Assembly: GCF_030272705.1 (NCBI RefSeq)
Contig: NZ_JARFYM010000001.1
Span: forward strand, 186,001 to 250,000
Source: Rhizobium mayense
GTDB taxonomy: Bacteria; Pseudomonadota; Alphaproteobacteria; Rhizobiales; Rhizobiaceae
DNA: 64,000 nucleotides
Direction of reading: 5' to 3'
In this document: positions 31,571 to 40,917 of the stretch, piece after piece
How the letters are laid out: each line of letters opens with the position of its first letter
Numbering within the stretch: the first letter of the stretch is position 1
Program-made: the position numbers and the translations under genes
The notes under the pieces: model-generated
Told to the model about the DNA's origin: nothing
Seen by the model: the letters and a program-made list of their open reading frames with translations, nothing else
The model's database searches: none

Positions 31571-32662
31571 ATGAGCCAATGGCCCGACAACAGGATTCTC
31601 GATCTGTTCGGTATCGACATCCCTATCATCCAGGCCCCGATGGCAGGCGCGACGACGCCGGAGATGGTGATTGCAGTCAGCGAGGCGGGTGGGCTCGGTT
31701 CCCTGCCGAGCGCACAATATAATGCTGAGCAACTCCGTGCGGCTCTGGATATGATACGAGCGGCAACGAAAATGCCGATCAATGTCAACTTCTTCACCCA
31801 TACCATGCCTGATGACGATCCGGCGCGACATATGGCGTGGCGAGCGCGGCTTGCGCCGTATTATGTCGAGACGGGGCTTGATCCGGCAGCGCCAGTCCCG
31901 ACAGGTGGTCGGGCGCCTTTTGATACCTTCTTCTGTGAAGTCGTAGAGGCCTATCGGCCCGAGGTCGTCAGTTTTCATTTCGGATTGCCAGATGCGGCGC
32001 TGGTCCAGCGGGTACGGGCAACCGGCGCGAAGATTATCTCGTCAGCAACTACGGTGGCGGAGGCGCGGTGGCTTGCCGAGCGTGGCGTCGACGCTGTCAT
32101 CGCCATGGGTTTTGAGGCTGGTGGCCATCGCGGCAATTTTCTGACGCAAGATATGGCAACACAGGTCGGCACGATGGCGCTGGTGCCGCAGATTGCCGAT
32201 GCTGTCACCGTTCCCGTTATCGCCGCCGGCGGAATTGCGGACGGCCGTGGCATTGCGGCAGCTTTCGCGCTTGGCGCCGCCGCTGTACAGCTCGGCACCA
32301 GCTATCTGTTTACGCCCGAAGCGAAAATTCCTGTGGTTCACCGCGCGGCACTGGAGCGCGCAGGCGACGACAACACGGCGTTGACCAATGTCTTTACCGG
32401 ACGGCCGGCGAGGGGAGTGATGAACCGTATCATGCGCGAAGTTGGGCCACTCTCCCACTTAGCGCCAGCATTTCCGACGGCCGGCGGTGCACTGGCGCCC
32501 CTGCGCGCCAAGGCCGAAGCGGCTGGTTCCGGCGATTTCACCAACCTCTGGTCCGGTCAGGCGGCGAAATTGGCGCGGTCGCTTCCATCGGCTGAGTTGA
32601 CCACTGTTTTGGCGGAGGATGCGCTGGTGCAATTGAAGCGGTTAAGGGGCATAATTGCATAA
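31571..32662 (+). CDS. Nitronate monooxygenase (2-nitropropane dioxygenase family)
   Basis: A 363-residue FMN enzyme with a TIM-barrel fold. The start MSQWPDNRILDLFGIDIPII follows AAAGG. Family motifs are QAPMAGATTPEMVIAVSEAG (residues 19-38), FHFGLPD (136-142), GFEAGGHRG (about 179-187) and the phosphate-binding AGGIADGRGIAAAFALGAAA (about 218-237). It oxidises alkyl nitronates such as propionate-3-nitronate to non-toxic products, with O2. It is single, with host-type composition, and is the first host gene right of the prophage terminator. Confidence 0.9.
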   Translation: MSQWPDNRILDLFGIDIPIIQAPMAGATTPEMVIAVSEAGGLGSLPSAQYNAEQLRAALDMIRAATKMPINVNFFTHTMPDDDPARHMAWRARLAPYYVETGLDPAAPVPTGGRAPFDTFFCEVVEAYRPEVVSFHFGLPDAALVQRVRATGAKIISSATTVAEARWLAERGVDAVIAMGFEAGGHRGNFLTQDMATQVGTMALVPQIADAVTVPVIAAGGIADGRGIAAAFALGAAAVQLGTSYLFTPEAKIPVVHRAALERAGDDNTALTNVFTGRPARGVMNRIMREVGPLSHLAPAFPTAGGALAPLRAKAEAAGSGDFTNLWSGQAAKLARSLPSAELTTVLAEDALVQLKRLRGIIA

Positions 32663-32735
32663 TAAAACAAAAAATGCGATATAAAACAAAAAACTTGAAC
32701 TAAAAAATTTTCCATCGTACTCTCGCCAGCAATCA
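32662..32735 (+). promoter_or_regulatory. Promoter/operator region of the arabinoside cluster
   Basis: ATAAAACAAAAAA occurs twice (32662-32674 and 32681-32693), 19 bases apart, i.e. on nearly the same face of the helix. Just after it TTGAAC and TACTCT, 17 bases apart, form a reasonable sigma-70 promoter. Regulation by the ArsR-type gene at 38835 is a guess. Confidence 0.45.
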
Positions 32736-32758
32736 ACAGCAATAAGCGAGGGAACACG

Positions 32759-34279
32759 ATGAAAGCTCAAGCCGTCATCAACAAGGACTTTACCGTCTCC
32801 AACGTCGACAAGCGGGTCTTTGGCTCGTTTTTGGAGCATATGGGGCGGGCGGTTTATACCGGAATTTATGAACCGGCTCATAAGACGGCAGACAAGAACG
32901 GCTTTCGTCAGGATGTTCTGGAGTATGTTCGCGATCTCGATATGCCGATCGTGCGTTATCCGGGCGGCAATTTCGTTTCTGCCTATCGATGGGAGGACGG
33001 CATCGGTCCGCGCGAAGAGCGGCCTGTGCGTCTCGATCTAGCCTGGCGGACGCGCGAAACCAACCAGGTCGGCGTAAATGAGTTCTCCGATTGGGCGAAG
33101 CTCGCCAAGACCGAAATGATGCTCGCCATGAACCTGGGTTCGCGTGGCCTCGATGATGCCCGCAATTTCCTGGAATATTGCAATCATCCAAGCGGCACCT
33201 ATTGGAGCGACCTGCGCATCAAGCATGGCTACAAAGACCCGCACAATGTCCGCATCTGGTGTCTCGGCAATGAGTTGGATGGTCCCTGGCAGGTGGGCCA
33301 CAAAAGTGCCGCGGAATATGGTCATCTCGCCAACGAGGTCAGCAAGGCGTTCAAATATTTCGATAAAACGCTTGAGACGGTAGCCTGCGGTTCGTCCAAC
33401 GACAAAATGAAGACCTATCCCGAATGGGAGGCGACCGTTCTCGATCAGGCCTACGAGAGTGTCGACTATATCTCGCTGCACAAATATTTCGGCAATGAGG
33501 AGCAGGATACGCTCAACTACTTCGCCAAGGCGATGGACCTTGACCGTTATATTGTGACCGTCGGCGGCATCATCGACTATATCAAGGCAAAGAAGCGCTC
33601 GAAGCGCGATGTGAAGATCTGCTTCGATGAATGGAACGTCTGGTATCACGATCGCAAAGAGGACGGCGAGCGTATCGCGAGCTGGAATTGGCCGGAAGCT
33701 CCGGCGCTGCTCGAAGAGGTCTATAACCTCGAGGATGCGTTGTTCGTCGCCTCGCTCCTCAATGTGTTCATTCGTCGTTCCGATCGCGTCAAGATTGCCT
33801 GCATGGCGCAGCTCGTGAACGTCATCGCGCCGATTCTGACGCGCACCGATGGCCCGGCCTGGCGTCAAACCATCTATTATCCGTTGCAGCTTGCGTCCAA
33901 GTATGGGCGCGGAACGGCGTTAAACGTCTCGGCATCCGGGCCGACCTATGATTGCGAGGTCGCCCAGGACGTACCCTATCTCGACATATCGGCGGTGCTG
34001 CATGAGGGCGGCAGGAGCATCGCGATTTTCGCCGTCAACCGCAGCGTCGATCAATCACTTGATCTTTCCGTTGCGCTTCAGGGCTTCAAGAATGTCAAAG
34101 TCGAGAAGCACACGGTCATGACCGGCGAAGATCTCAGAGCCCGAAACACTGTCGACGCGCAGCACGCCGTCGTGCCGAAGGACGGCTCCGGCCTTGTTCT
34201 GACGGATGAGGGCGCTCTTGCCGGCAAGCTGCCGCCGAAATCCTACCACTTCATCCTGCTGTCCGTCGCAACAGCCTGA
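32759..34279 (+). CDS. Alpha-L-arabinofuranosidase, GH51
   Basis: A 506-residue intracellular enzyme without signal peptide, starting behind GAGGGA. GH51 motifs are RVFGSFLEHMGRAVYTGIYE (about 19-38), VRYPGGNFVSAYRWEDG (about 64-80), WCLGNELDGPW with the acid/base Glu near residue 173, and CFDEWNVWYHD with the nucleophile Glu near 292. It releases terminal arabinofuranose from arabinan or arabinoxylan oligosaccharides. An ABC importer follows on the same strand, so imported arabino-oligosaccharides are probably its substrate. All catalytic residues are present. A hairpin at 34295-34321 separates it from the ATPase gene. Confidence 0.95.
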   Translation: MKAQAVINKDFTVSNVDKRVFGSFLEHMGRAVYTGIYEPAHKTADKNGFRQDVLEYVRDLDMPIVRYPGGNFVSAYRWEDGIGPREERPVRLDLAWRTRETNQVGVNEFSDWAKLAKTEMMLAMNLGSRGLDDARNFLEYCNHPSGTYWSDLRIKHGYKDPHNVRIWCLGNELDGPWQVGHKSAAEYGHLANEVSKAFKYFDKTLETVACGSSNDKMKTYPEWEATVLDQAYESVDYISLHKYFGNEEQDTLNYFAKAMDLDRYIVTVGGIIDYIKAKKRSKRDVKICFDEWNVWYHDRKEDGERIASWNWPEAPALLEEVYNLEDALFVASLLNVFIRRSDRVKIACMAQLVNVIAPILTRTDGPAWRQTIYYPLQLASKYGRGTALNVSASGPTYDCEVAQDVPYLDISAVLHEGGRSIAIFAVNRSVDQSLDLSVALQGFKNVKVEKHTVMTGEDLRARNTVDAQHAVVPKDGSGLVLTDEGALAGKLPPKSYHFILLSVATA

Positions 34280-34294
34280 CAAGCGGGATCCACT

Positions 34295-34321
34295 GGACGG
34301 TGGCGGAAGAGGCCACCGTCC
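34295..34321 (+). repeat. Intercistronic hairpin between arabinofuranosidase and ATPase genes
   Basis: GGACGGTGGC pairs perfectly with GCCACCGTCC over a seven-base loop. There is no T-run after it, so mRNA processing or partial attenuation is more likely than full termination. Confidence 0.6.
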
Positions 34322-34352
34322 GGCGGGAGTTGATCACGGGAGGATCAGACTC

Positions 34353-35489
34353 ATGGTGGGAATGCTGAGTGCCGACGTTCAAAATGCCAAAGACCAGAAT
34401 TTAGGAATCCAGTTGACGGATGTCAGCAAGTCCTTCGGCGCGTTGAAAGTCATTCATGGTGTTGACATCAAGATAGAGCAGGGCGAGTTCGCCGTCTTCG
34501 TTGGTCCTTCCGGGTGCGGAAAATCGACCTTGCTGCGCATGATTGCCGGACTGGAAGAGACGTCAGGCGGTCGGATCGAGATTGAAGGCCGGGATGTGAC
34601 GCACAAGGAAGCTTCCACTCGCGGCGTCGCCATGGTCTTCCAGTCCTACGCGCTTTATCCGCATCTGACCGTCTTCGACAACATGGCCTTCAGCCTCTCC
34701 GTGGCGAGGCGGCCCAAGGCTGAGATTGCCGAAAAGGTGCGAGCGGCGGCCGAGGTCCTGCGTCTTACCGATTACCTCAAGAGCAAGCCCAGCCAGCTTT
34801 CCGGCGGCCAGCGTCAGCGCGTGGCGATCGGCCGCGCCATCGTCCGTCAGCCTCGGGTTTTTCTGTTCGACGAACCGCTGTCGAATCTCGATGCCGAGCT
34901 ACGTGTGAAGATGCGCATGGAGATTGCCCGGTTACATCGCCAGATCGGCGCGACGATGGTCTATGTCACCCATGATCAGGTCGAAGCGATGACTCTTGCC
35001 GACAAGATCGTGGTGCTGAAGGCGGGCGTTGTGCAGCAAGCCGGGGCGCCACTCGATCTTTACCGCAATCCCGACAATATGTTTGTCGCGGGCTTTATCG
35101 GTTCGCCGGGAATGAATTTTCTCTCCGGCAAGGTCGTCGGCAATGCCGATGGACGTCTGGTCATCATGCTTGACGACCAACCTGAAACCTCGATTGCCTT
35201 ACCGTTGACGGGTGCTTTGCCACAGACTGGGGCCAAGGTTTTCATCGGCGTCCGGCCTGAGCAGTTGGCGCTGGATGGCCAGGTTCGGTCCGCCTCCCTG
35301 CAGGTGAAGGCGGAATTCATCGAGGAACTCGGTGGTATCGCATATCTGCATGCGTTGAGCCGCACGGGCACCGAACTGACAATCGAATGCCGCAGCGACC
35401 ATCGCCCAAAACCGGGCGAACCGGTAGTGCTGACGATGACGCCGGAAACGCTGCTGGCCTTTAGCGAAAATGGCAGACGCATCCGATAG
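34353..35489 (+). CDS. Sugar ABC transporter ATP-binding protein (MsmK/UgpC type)
   Basis: A 378-residue CUT1-type ATPase. The ATG at 34353 follows GGGAGGA; the frame is open further upstream inside the GH51 gene. Walker A is [11 protein letters not shown], the signature [19 protein letters not shown] and Walker [14 protein letters not shown], then the switch His in [10 protein letters not shown]. The C-terminal 120 residues form the regulatory TOBE-type domain (GFIGSPGMNFL and GVRPEQLAL). It should power the permeases encoded at 36991 and 37872. Confidence 0.93.
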   Translation: MVGMLSADVQNAKDQNLGIQLTDVSKSFGALKVIHGVDIKIEQGEFAVFVGPSGCGKSTLLRMIAGLEETSGGRIEIEGRDVTHKEASTRGVAMVFQSYALYPHLTVFDNMAFSLSVARRPKAEIAEKVRAAAEVLRLTDYLKSKPSQLSGGQRQRVAIGRAIVRQPRVFLFDEPLSNLDAELRVKMRMEIARLHRQIGATMVYVTHDQVEAMTLADKIVVLKAGVVQQAGAPLDLYRNPDNMFVAGFIGSPGMNFLSGKVVGNADGRLVIMLDDQPETSIALPLTGALPQTGAKVFIGVRPEQLALDGQVRSASLQVKAEFIEELGGIAYLHALSRTGTELTIECRSDHRPKPGEPVVLTMTPETLLAFSENGRRIR

Positions 35490-35656
35490 TATCAATTTTT
35501 CTGATATATATCGCAAAATCTTGAATATGCAGGCAGTTTGAGAATGACGGAATGCGGGCCGGCAAGAGGATGCCGGACGTTTCCGATGGGTCTTCCGGCT
35601 CGGTGGAGCGAGCCGGGTTCAATGGCAATCATGCCCCTGTGTTGGAGGAGACAGAC

Positions 35657-36925
35657 ATGAGACGACTTTTGAAATTGGCGATGGCGGCCGCTTTGACCTT
35701 GCTGCCGGCAACGGCGGCTTTTGCGCAGACTGAAATCACCTGGTGGGACTTCCTCAGCGGTGGTGATGGCGTGCGCATGAAAGCGCTGATTCAGAAATTC
35801 AACGACACGCATCCAGACATCAAGATCAATGCAACGACGCTGGAATGGGGCGTGCCTTTCTACACAAAGGTGCAGACAGCCGCCGCCGTCGGTCAGCAGC
35901 CCGATATCATGACCTACCATATCTCGCGCTATCCACTGGCGGTGCCGACCGGCATCCTGCGTCCGTTTACGGCCGAGGAGCTTGCGGCGGCCGGCATCAA
36001 GAAAGAGAATTATGTCGACGCCGCCTGGAACTCGGCGAGCGCCGACGGCAAGACCTACGGCATTCCTTTCGATGTCCACTCCATCATTCTCTACTACAAC
36101 AAGGATATCCTGAAGCAGGCGGGCCTGCTCGGCGATGACGGCTTGCCGAAGGGGCTGGATGGGCTCGACAATTTCAATGCCGTGCTGGGCAAGATCAAGG
36201 CGCTCGGCAAGGTCGAATATCCGCTGTCGATCAATAGCGACCAGGGCGCTTCCATCTGGCGCATCTTTTATACGCTTGTCGCTCAGCAGGGCGCCAAGTT
36301 CATGGACGGAAAGGAGATCATGCCGGGCGACTCCAGCCTGAAGGCGCTGGATACGATAACGAACTGGATCAAGAGCGGTTATTCTCCGCAACTCATCTCC
36401 TATGAGGCATCAATAGCGCTTTTCACTTCGGGCAAGGCGGCGATGCATATCAACGGGGTGTGGGAAGTCCCGACCATGGTTGACCTGGAAAAGAAGGGTC
36501 AGCTCGGCTTTCATTGGGGTGCGATCGAGATTCCGAACTTGATGGGGCAGCAGGCGACCTGGGTCGACTCCCACTCCTTCGCAATCCCCGCCAGCACTGT
36601 GAAGCCGATCTCGGAGGATAAGGTCAAGGTTGTGCTCGAAGTCATCCGTTGGATGAACGAGAACAGCATCTCTTGGGCAAGTGCCGGCCATATCCCGGCC
36701 TATAAGCCGGTGACGGAAAGCGCGGACTTCAAGAATATGCAGCCGAACGCCGTCTATTCGAAGCTCGCCGACACCGCCGTCTATGATCCAATCTCGCCGC
36801 TCGCCGGTGTCGCGGGACCGATCTACGAAGCCGCACAAAACTTCATCATTCCGGCAATCAATGGCCAGCTCGATCCGAAGGACGCCATCGATCAGATGCG
36901 TGAAGAGCTGCAGGGCCAGCAATAA
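35657..36925 (+). CDS. Sugar ABC transporter substrate-binding protein
   Basis: A 422-residue periplasmic protein with a strong GGAGGAG ribosome site. The signal peptide is MRRLLKLAMAAALTLLPATA, cleaved at AFA-Q. The mature part begins EITWWDFLSGGDGVRMKALI, typical of family 1 extracellular solute-binding proteins, and contains FDVHSIILYYNKDILKQAG near residue 137. GH51 and sugar-isomerase neighbours suggest arabinose-containing oligosaccharides as ligand; the sequence alone does not prove it. A perfect 11-bp hairpin follows the gene. Confidence 0.92.
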   Translation: MRRLLKLAMAAALTLLPATAAFAQTEITWWDFLSGGDGVRMKALIQKFNDTHPDIKINATTLEWGVPFYTKVQTAAAVGQQPDIMTYHISRYPLAVPTGILRPFTAEELAAAGIKKENYVDAAWNSASADGKTYGIPFDVHSIILYYNKDILKQAGLLGDDGLPKGLDGLDNFNAVLGKIKALGKVEYPLSINSDQGASIWRIFYTLVAQQGAKFMDGKEIMPGDSSLKALDTITNWIKSGYSPQLISYEASIALFTSGKAAMHINGVWEVPTMVDLEKKGQLGFHWGAIEIPNLMGQQATWVDSHSFAIPASTVKPISEDKVKVVLEVIRWMNENSISWASAGHIPAYKPVTESADFKNMQPNAVYSKLADTAVYDPISPLAGVAGPIYEAAQNFIIPAINGQLDPKDAIDQMREELQGQQ

Positions 36926-36942
36926 CAGCTCTGAGCACCAAG

Positions 36943-36967
36943 GCCGACCGGAACTGTTCCGGTCGGC
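36943..36967 (+). repeat. Hairpin between binding-protein and permease genes
   Basis: GCCGACCGGAA pairs perfectly with TTCCGGTCGGC over a CTG loop, with no T-run. Such hairpins protect the upstream message and keep binding protein in excess over permeases. Similar ones occur at the same place in the two other importer operons here. Confidence 0.7.
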
Positions 36968-36990
36968 ATCTGCTGGCAAGAGGAAGCGCC

Positions 36991-37872
36991 ATGTTCGCTA
37001 GCGAAGGACGAAAGAAGGCTCTGACCGTCGTGCTGATGGTGGCGCCCTTCGTGATTGTCTACCTGATTGTATTTGCCTATCCCGTCTACAAGATGTTCGC
37101 GTTGAGCTTCACGAACGCTCCGCTGATCGGCGACGGCCAATGGGTGGGCTTCGACAACTATATCAAACTCTTCAGCCAGAAGCTGTTCTATACGTCGATG
37201 TGGAACACGGGCTATTTCGTCGTTTTAAGTGTCGTGCCCAATACGCTGATCGGCCTTGCGCTGGCATTGATGGTCGTTCGGCTGGAAGGCCGGCTGCAGA
37301 GCCCTGTGCTCGTGCTGTTCTTCATTCCCTATATTCTGCCGGTATCGGTCGTTACGACGATCTGGAAGTGGGTGCTGGACCAGCAATTCGGCATCGCACA
37401 AAACGTGATCCAGTTTTTCACCGGTCGTCCCGTCAGCGTTTTCCGCGATCCGATCTGGGCAATGCCGATGGTGGCGTTTGTCACAATCTGGTGGACGAAC
37501 GGCTTCAACCTGCTGCTCTTTATTGCCGCGCTCAAGAACATCCCCAAGGATTATTATGAAGCCGCGGCCCTCGACGGCGCGTCTCGCTTCCAGGCATTCC
37601 GGCGTATAACCTGGCCTCTGATCTGGCCGGTGACGACTCTTGTGCTGACGCTGCAACTCATCCTGCAACTGAAGATCTTCGATCAGATCTATCTGCTCAC
37701 CGAGGGCGGGCCGTTCAATTCGACCTATGTGCTGCTGCTGCTTGTCTATCGCGAAGGCTTTCGCCTTAGCCATGGCGGTGCCGCTTCTGCGATCGCGGTC
37801 ATATTGTTCCTGATCATCGTGACCGCGTCGGTGTTGCAGTACCAGCTTTTGAGAGTGAGGAGGGCAAGCTGA
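36991..37872 (+). CDS. Sugar ABC transporter permease (MalF type)
   Basis: A 293-residue inner-membrane protein with six predicted spans, behind AGAGGAAG. The first span is LTVVLMVAPFVIVYLIVFAY. The EAA loop that docks the ATPase is YYEAAALDGASRFQAFRRIT near residue 188, followed by WPLIWP. Its stop overlaps the start of the next permease gene. Together the two form the channel of the importer. Confidence 0.92.
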   Translation: MFASEGRKKALTVVLMVAPFVIVYLIVFAYPVYKMFALSFTNAPLIGDGQWVGFDNYIKLFSQKLFYTSMWNTGYFVVLSVVPNTLIGLALALMVVRLEGRLQSPVLVLFFIPYILPVSVVTTIWKWVLDQQFGIAQNVIQFFTGRPVSVFRDPIWAMPMVAFVTIWWTNGFNLLLFIAALKNIPKDYYEAAALDGASRFQAFRRITWPLIWPVTTLVLTLQLILQLKIFDQIYLLTEGGPFNSTYVLLLLVYREGFRLSHGGAASAIAVILFLIIVTASVLQYQLLRVRRAS

Positions 37873-38696
37873 TGCCAGGACGCGCGATCGGCAATTCGCT
37901 GCTGTTGATCTTGACGCTGTTCATCGCCGGTCTCTGGGCCTTCCCGATCTACTGGGCGATCATAACTTCGGTGAAGCCGGAGCAGGACGTTATCGCGAGC
38001 ACGACCTTCATCCCGCGTGTCTTCGATTTCTCGTCCTATTATTTCGCGCTGTTCCAGACCAACTTGCCAACCTGGTACATGAACTCGGTGGTCACATCGA
38101 TCAGCGTGACGGTGATCGTCATTTTTATCAGCATGACGTGCGCCTATGCGCTGTCGCAGATTGTCTTCGCCGGCCGGCGGGTGCTCTATTTCGTCATTCT
38201 GGCGAGTTTCATGGTACCGTCGCAGGCGTTGATCATCTCGCAATTCGTGCTGATGCAGAAGCTCGGGCTGATCAATACGCTGAGCGGCATCGTCCTGCCG
38301 CAACTCATCGTGCCGGTTGTCGTGATCGTCTACAAACAATTCTTCGATTCCGTACCGAAGGAGCTGCGCGAGGCGGCAAAGCTCGACGGTTGCGGGGAAT
38401 TCCAGATCCTCTTCCGGCTTTACCTGCCGCTGAATTGGGGGATCACCACGGCTCTGGCGATCATCACCTATATCATGGCTTGGAATGCCTTCCTGTGGCC
38501 TTTCCTGGTATCGAACTCCGAAAGCACCATGACGGTTACGGTCGGTATCACTCAAGTCGATGATGCTTTCGGCATCAAATATGCCCGGGATATGGCTGTG
38601 GCGATCCTCGCCGCCATGCCCGTTGCCGTTGCCTATCTCCTATTCCAGAAACGGGTGACGCAGGCCTTGATGTTGTCTTCGGGCATCAAGGGGTGA
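37872..38696 (+). CDS. Sugar ABC transporter permease (MalG type)
   Basis: A 274-residue inner-membrane protein beginning MPGRAIGNSLLLILTLFIAG. Six spans are predicted. The EAA loop is LREAAKLDGCGEFQILFRLY near residue 165. The ATG overlaps the previous TGA (TGATG), giving coupled synthesis with the MalF-type partner. A 12-bp hairpin follows the gene. Confidence 0.92.
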   Translation: MPGRAIGNSLLLILTLFIAGLWAFPIYWAIITSVKPEQDVIASTTFIPRVFDFSSYYFALFQTNLPTWYMNSVVTSISVTVIVIFISMTCAYALSQIVFAGRRVLYFVILASFMVPSQALIISQFVLMQKLGLINTLSGIVLPQLIVPVVVIVYKQFFDSVPKELREAAKLDGCGEFQILFRLYLPLNWGITTALAIITYIMAWNAFLWPFLVSNSESTMTVTVGITQVDDAFGIKYARDMAVAILAAMPVAVAYLLFQKRVTQALMLSSGIKG

Positions 38697-38714
38697 GCGG
38701 CTGCGTTTCCCTCA

Positions 38715-38750
38715 CCGGCCCGCGGTATCCTCTCCCGGACCGCGGGCCGG
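38715..38750 (+). terminator. Large hairpin after the importer genes
   Basis: CCGGCCCGCGGT pairs perfectly with ACCGCGGGCCGG over a 12-base loop. The sequence after it (TACGCCGAAAAAG) has no T-run, so it is a weak or rho-assisted terminator at best. It separates the importer from the regulator gene. Confidence 0.55.
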
Positions 38751-38834
38751 TACGCCGAAAAAGTGAGAGGAAAACAACCGAAGAGCGTGATATGAGCGCA
38801 AGATTGGTATGACGCGGAGATTTGACAGTTCGAT

Positions 38835-39758
38835 ATGGAGACGAAGCTTCTAACAGTTGATCCGATGAAGGATACGGAGGTCGTCGAGGCCCTGGGTTCG
38901 GCCACAAGGATCGAAATCCTCAATCTGCTCCGTCTCAAAGGCCCTTTGAATGTCAATGATATAGCGGCGCAGCTGAAGCTGCCGCAATCGACCGCCGCGA
39001 TCAATATCAAATCGCTGGAGAAGGCGGGGCTGATCGAAACCCATACGATGAAGGCGAGCAAGGGCAACCAGAAAATCTGTTCCAGCGTTTACGGCGAAAT
39101 TCTCATCCGCTTCGAAAATCGCTCTACCAGTCTGCGGGAAGACGTCGTCGCGGTCAGCATGCCCATCGGGCTGTTCACAGAGTTTGAAGTCGGTCCGCCT
39201 TGCGGCCTTTGTTCGGTCAACAACGTCATAGGCATGCTCGATGTGCCGGGTGTATTTCTCGACCCGCAACGCATGCAGGCAGCGCTTCTCTGGTTCACAC
39301 GCGGTTACGTCGAATACAAGTTTCCGAACAATGCCAAAGTCAGCGGGCGTCGGATCCACAAGGTGGAATTCTCCGCCGAACTCAGTTCCGAGACGCCGGC
39401 CACCAATTCCAATTGGCCATCCGATATCTCGATCTGGGTCAACGGCATCAAGGCGGGCCACTGGACGTCGCCTGGCGACTTCGGCGACCGGCGCGGGCTT
39501 TATTCGCCAAGCTGGTGGAAGCTCAGCGGCTCGCAATATGGCAAGTTGAAGACTTGGAGCATCGACGATCAGGGCACTTGGATCGACGGTACCATGGTTT
39601 CGACGCAGACGATCACATCGCTCGGGCTGCACGATCATCACTCGATCCGCTTTCGCATCGGCATCGATGAAACGGCGGGTAATCCCGGCGGCCTGAACAT
39701 TTTCGGTAAGGGTTTCGGCGATTTCGATCAGGACATCGTCATGTCGCTCTATTTCTGA
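38835..39758 (+). CDS. ArsR-type winged-helix transcriptional regulator with large C-terminal domain
   Basis: A 307-residue protein. Residues about 15-85 form an ArsR-type winged helix (VVEALGSATRIEILNLLRLK, then IAAQLKLPQSTAAINIKSLE). About 210 further residues hold a Cys pair (PPCGLCSV) and a beta-rich part with many Trp (SPSWWKLSGSQYG), far longer than plain ArsR proteins. The extra domain probably senses a sugar ligand. The cluster position suggests it controls the arabinofuranosidase/importer genes. The start could be the ATG at 38835 or the one at 38865; neither has a clear ribosome site. Confidence 0.8.
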   Translation: METKLLTVDPMKDTEVVEALGSATRIEILNLLRLKGPLNVNDIAAQLKLPQSTAAINIKSLEKAGLIETHTMKASKGNQKICSSVYGEILIRFENRSTSLREDVVAVSMPIGLFTEFEVGPPCGLCSVNNVIGMLDVPGVFLDPQRMQAALLWFTRGYVEYKFPNNAKVSGRRIHKVEFSAELSSETPATNSNWPSDISIWVNGIKAGHWTSPGDFGDRRGLYSPSWWKLSGSQYGKLKTWSIDDQGTWIDGTMVSTQTITSLGLHDHHSIRFRIGIDETAGNPGGLNIFGKGFGDFDQDIVMSLYF

Positions 39759-39829
39759 TTTGCCGCCGACTGCTTGGCTTTTCGGCAGATCGCGATTGTC
39801 CGTCGCGGAAAAAAGAGGAGGAGATATCC

Positions 39830-40690
39830 ATGGCTTTCACGGCCGATTTAGCAGATCGTTTTGCCGTTTCCACATGGTCGCTGCATCGTGCCCTCGGTGG
39901 CACCTATCCTTACAGACCCGACGGCCCGGACGGACCGGCGCGCCAGGCGACCTATGGGGAAGGCTCGGTAGAATTGATCGATCTTCCGAAACAATTTGCC
40001 GAGCGCGGCATCTTCCGCATGGAGATCTGCTCGTTTCATCTGCCGAGCCGCTCGCCTTCTTATCTTGCCGATCTGCGGAATGCCTTCGATAGGGCGGGCG
40101 TCAAGCTGCAGACTCTTTTGGTCGAAGACGGCGATCTCAGCAATCCCGAGACGGCCGAGCGCGATGCGGAATGGATGGCGGGCTGGATCGAGATCGCTGC
40201 GGCGCTTGGCGCCGAAAATATGCGCGTGATTGCCGGTAAGTCGCAGCCGACCGACGAGGCGCTGGCCCGGGCAGAAAAACATCTTCGTTGGCTGGCGGAT
40301 CGGATCGCCGGCACAGATATCCGCCTTGTCATTGAAAACTGGTTTTCACTGCTGCCGGGGCCTGTCGAGGTCAACCATGTGCTGGACGCGCTCGACGGCA
40401 AGCTTGGTCTCAACGGCGATTTCGGCAATTGGAAAGGCGCGGGCAAATACGACGATCTGGCCCAGATCATGGGCCGCGCCGAGCTCTGCCATGCCAAAGC
40501 ACATTATTCGGACACTGGCCTCGATATCGAGGACTATGTTCGCTGTGTCGAACTTTCCAATGCCGCCGGTTACAAGGGCCCGTTCACGCTGATCTACGAT
40601 TCCTCGTATTACGAGGACGAATGGCTGGGGATTCTTGAAGAACGGGATTGCGTCGCCGGAGTATTGCGGAAGGCGGCTGCGGCGGCGTGA
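39830..40690 (+). CDS. Sugar phosphate isomerase/epimerase (TIM barrel)
   Basis: A 286-residue protein with a GAGGAGGAG ribosome site. It belongs to the xylose-isomerase-like/AP-endonuclease-2 TIM-barrel family: FAVSTWSLHRALGG at the front, LVIENWFSLLPGPVEVN near residue 166 with a likely metal Glu, and CHAKAHYSDTGLDIEDY near 217 with metal-ligand His residues. Members isomerise or epimerise sugars and inositols. Its place at the end of the arabinoside cluster suggests use of the released sugar, but the substrate is unknown. Confidence 0.85.
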   Translation: MAFTADLADRFAVSTWSLHRALGGTYPYRPDGPDGPARQATYGEGSVELIDLPKQFAERGIFRMEICSFHLPSRSPSYLADLRNAFDRAGVKLQTLLVEDGDLSNPETAERDAEWMAGWIEIAAALGAENMRVIAGKSQPTDEALARAEKHLRWLADRIAGTDIRLVIENWFSLLPGPVEVNHVLDALDGKLGLNGDFGNWKGAGKYDDLAQIMGRAELCHAKAHYSDTGLDIEDYVRCVELSNAAGYKGPFTLIYDSSYYEDEWLGILEERDCVAGVLRKAAAAA

Positions 40691-40917
40691 TGGCACGACC
40701 TTACCGCAGAGGAGGGGCCCTTTCGCGGCGCGCAAGCTTTACCTCCGCAAGCAGAGCAACCGTCAGGGAACACGGCAGACTTTGACGCGGGAGAGCCCCC
40801 ACGTTCGCGGTTTATCGACCTATCGTAGCCGGGCTCACGCGAATAGCGGAACCTGCTATCGGAGATTGACTTCCATCGTTGAGGTGCCAGTGTTCGCCTG
40901 GAAGCGAGCTGCGAACT

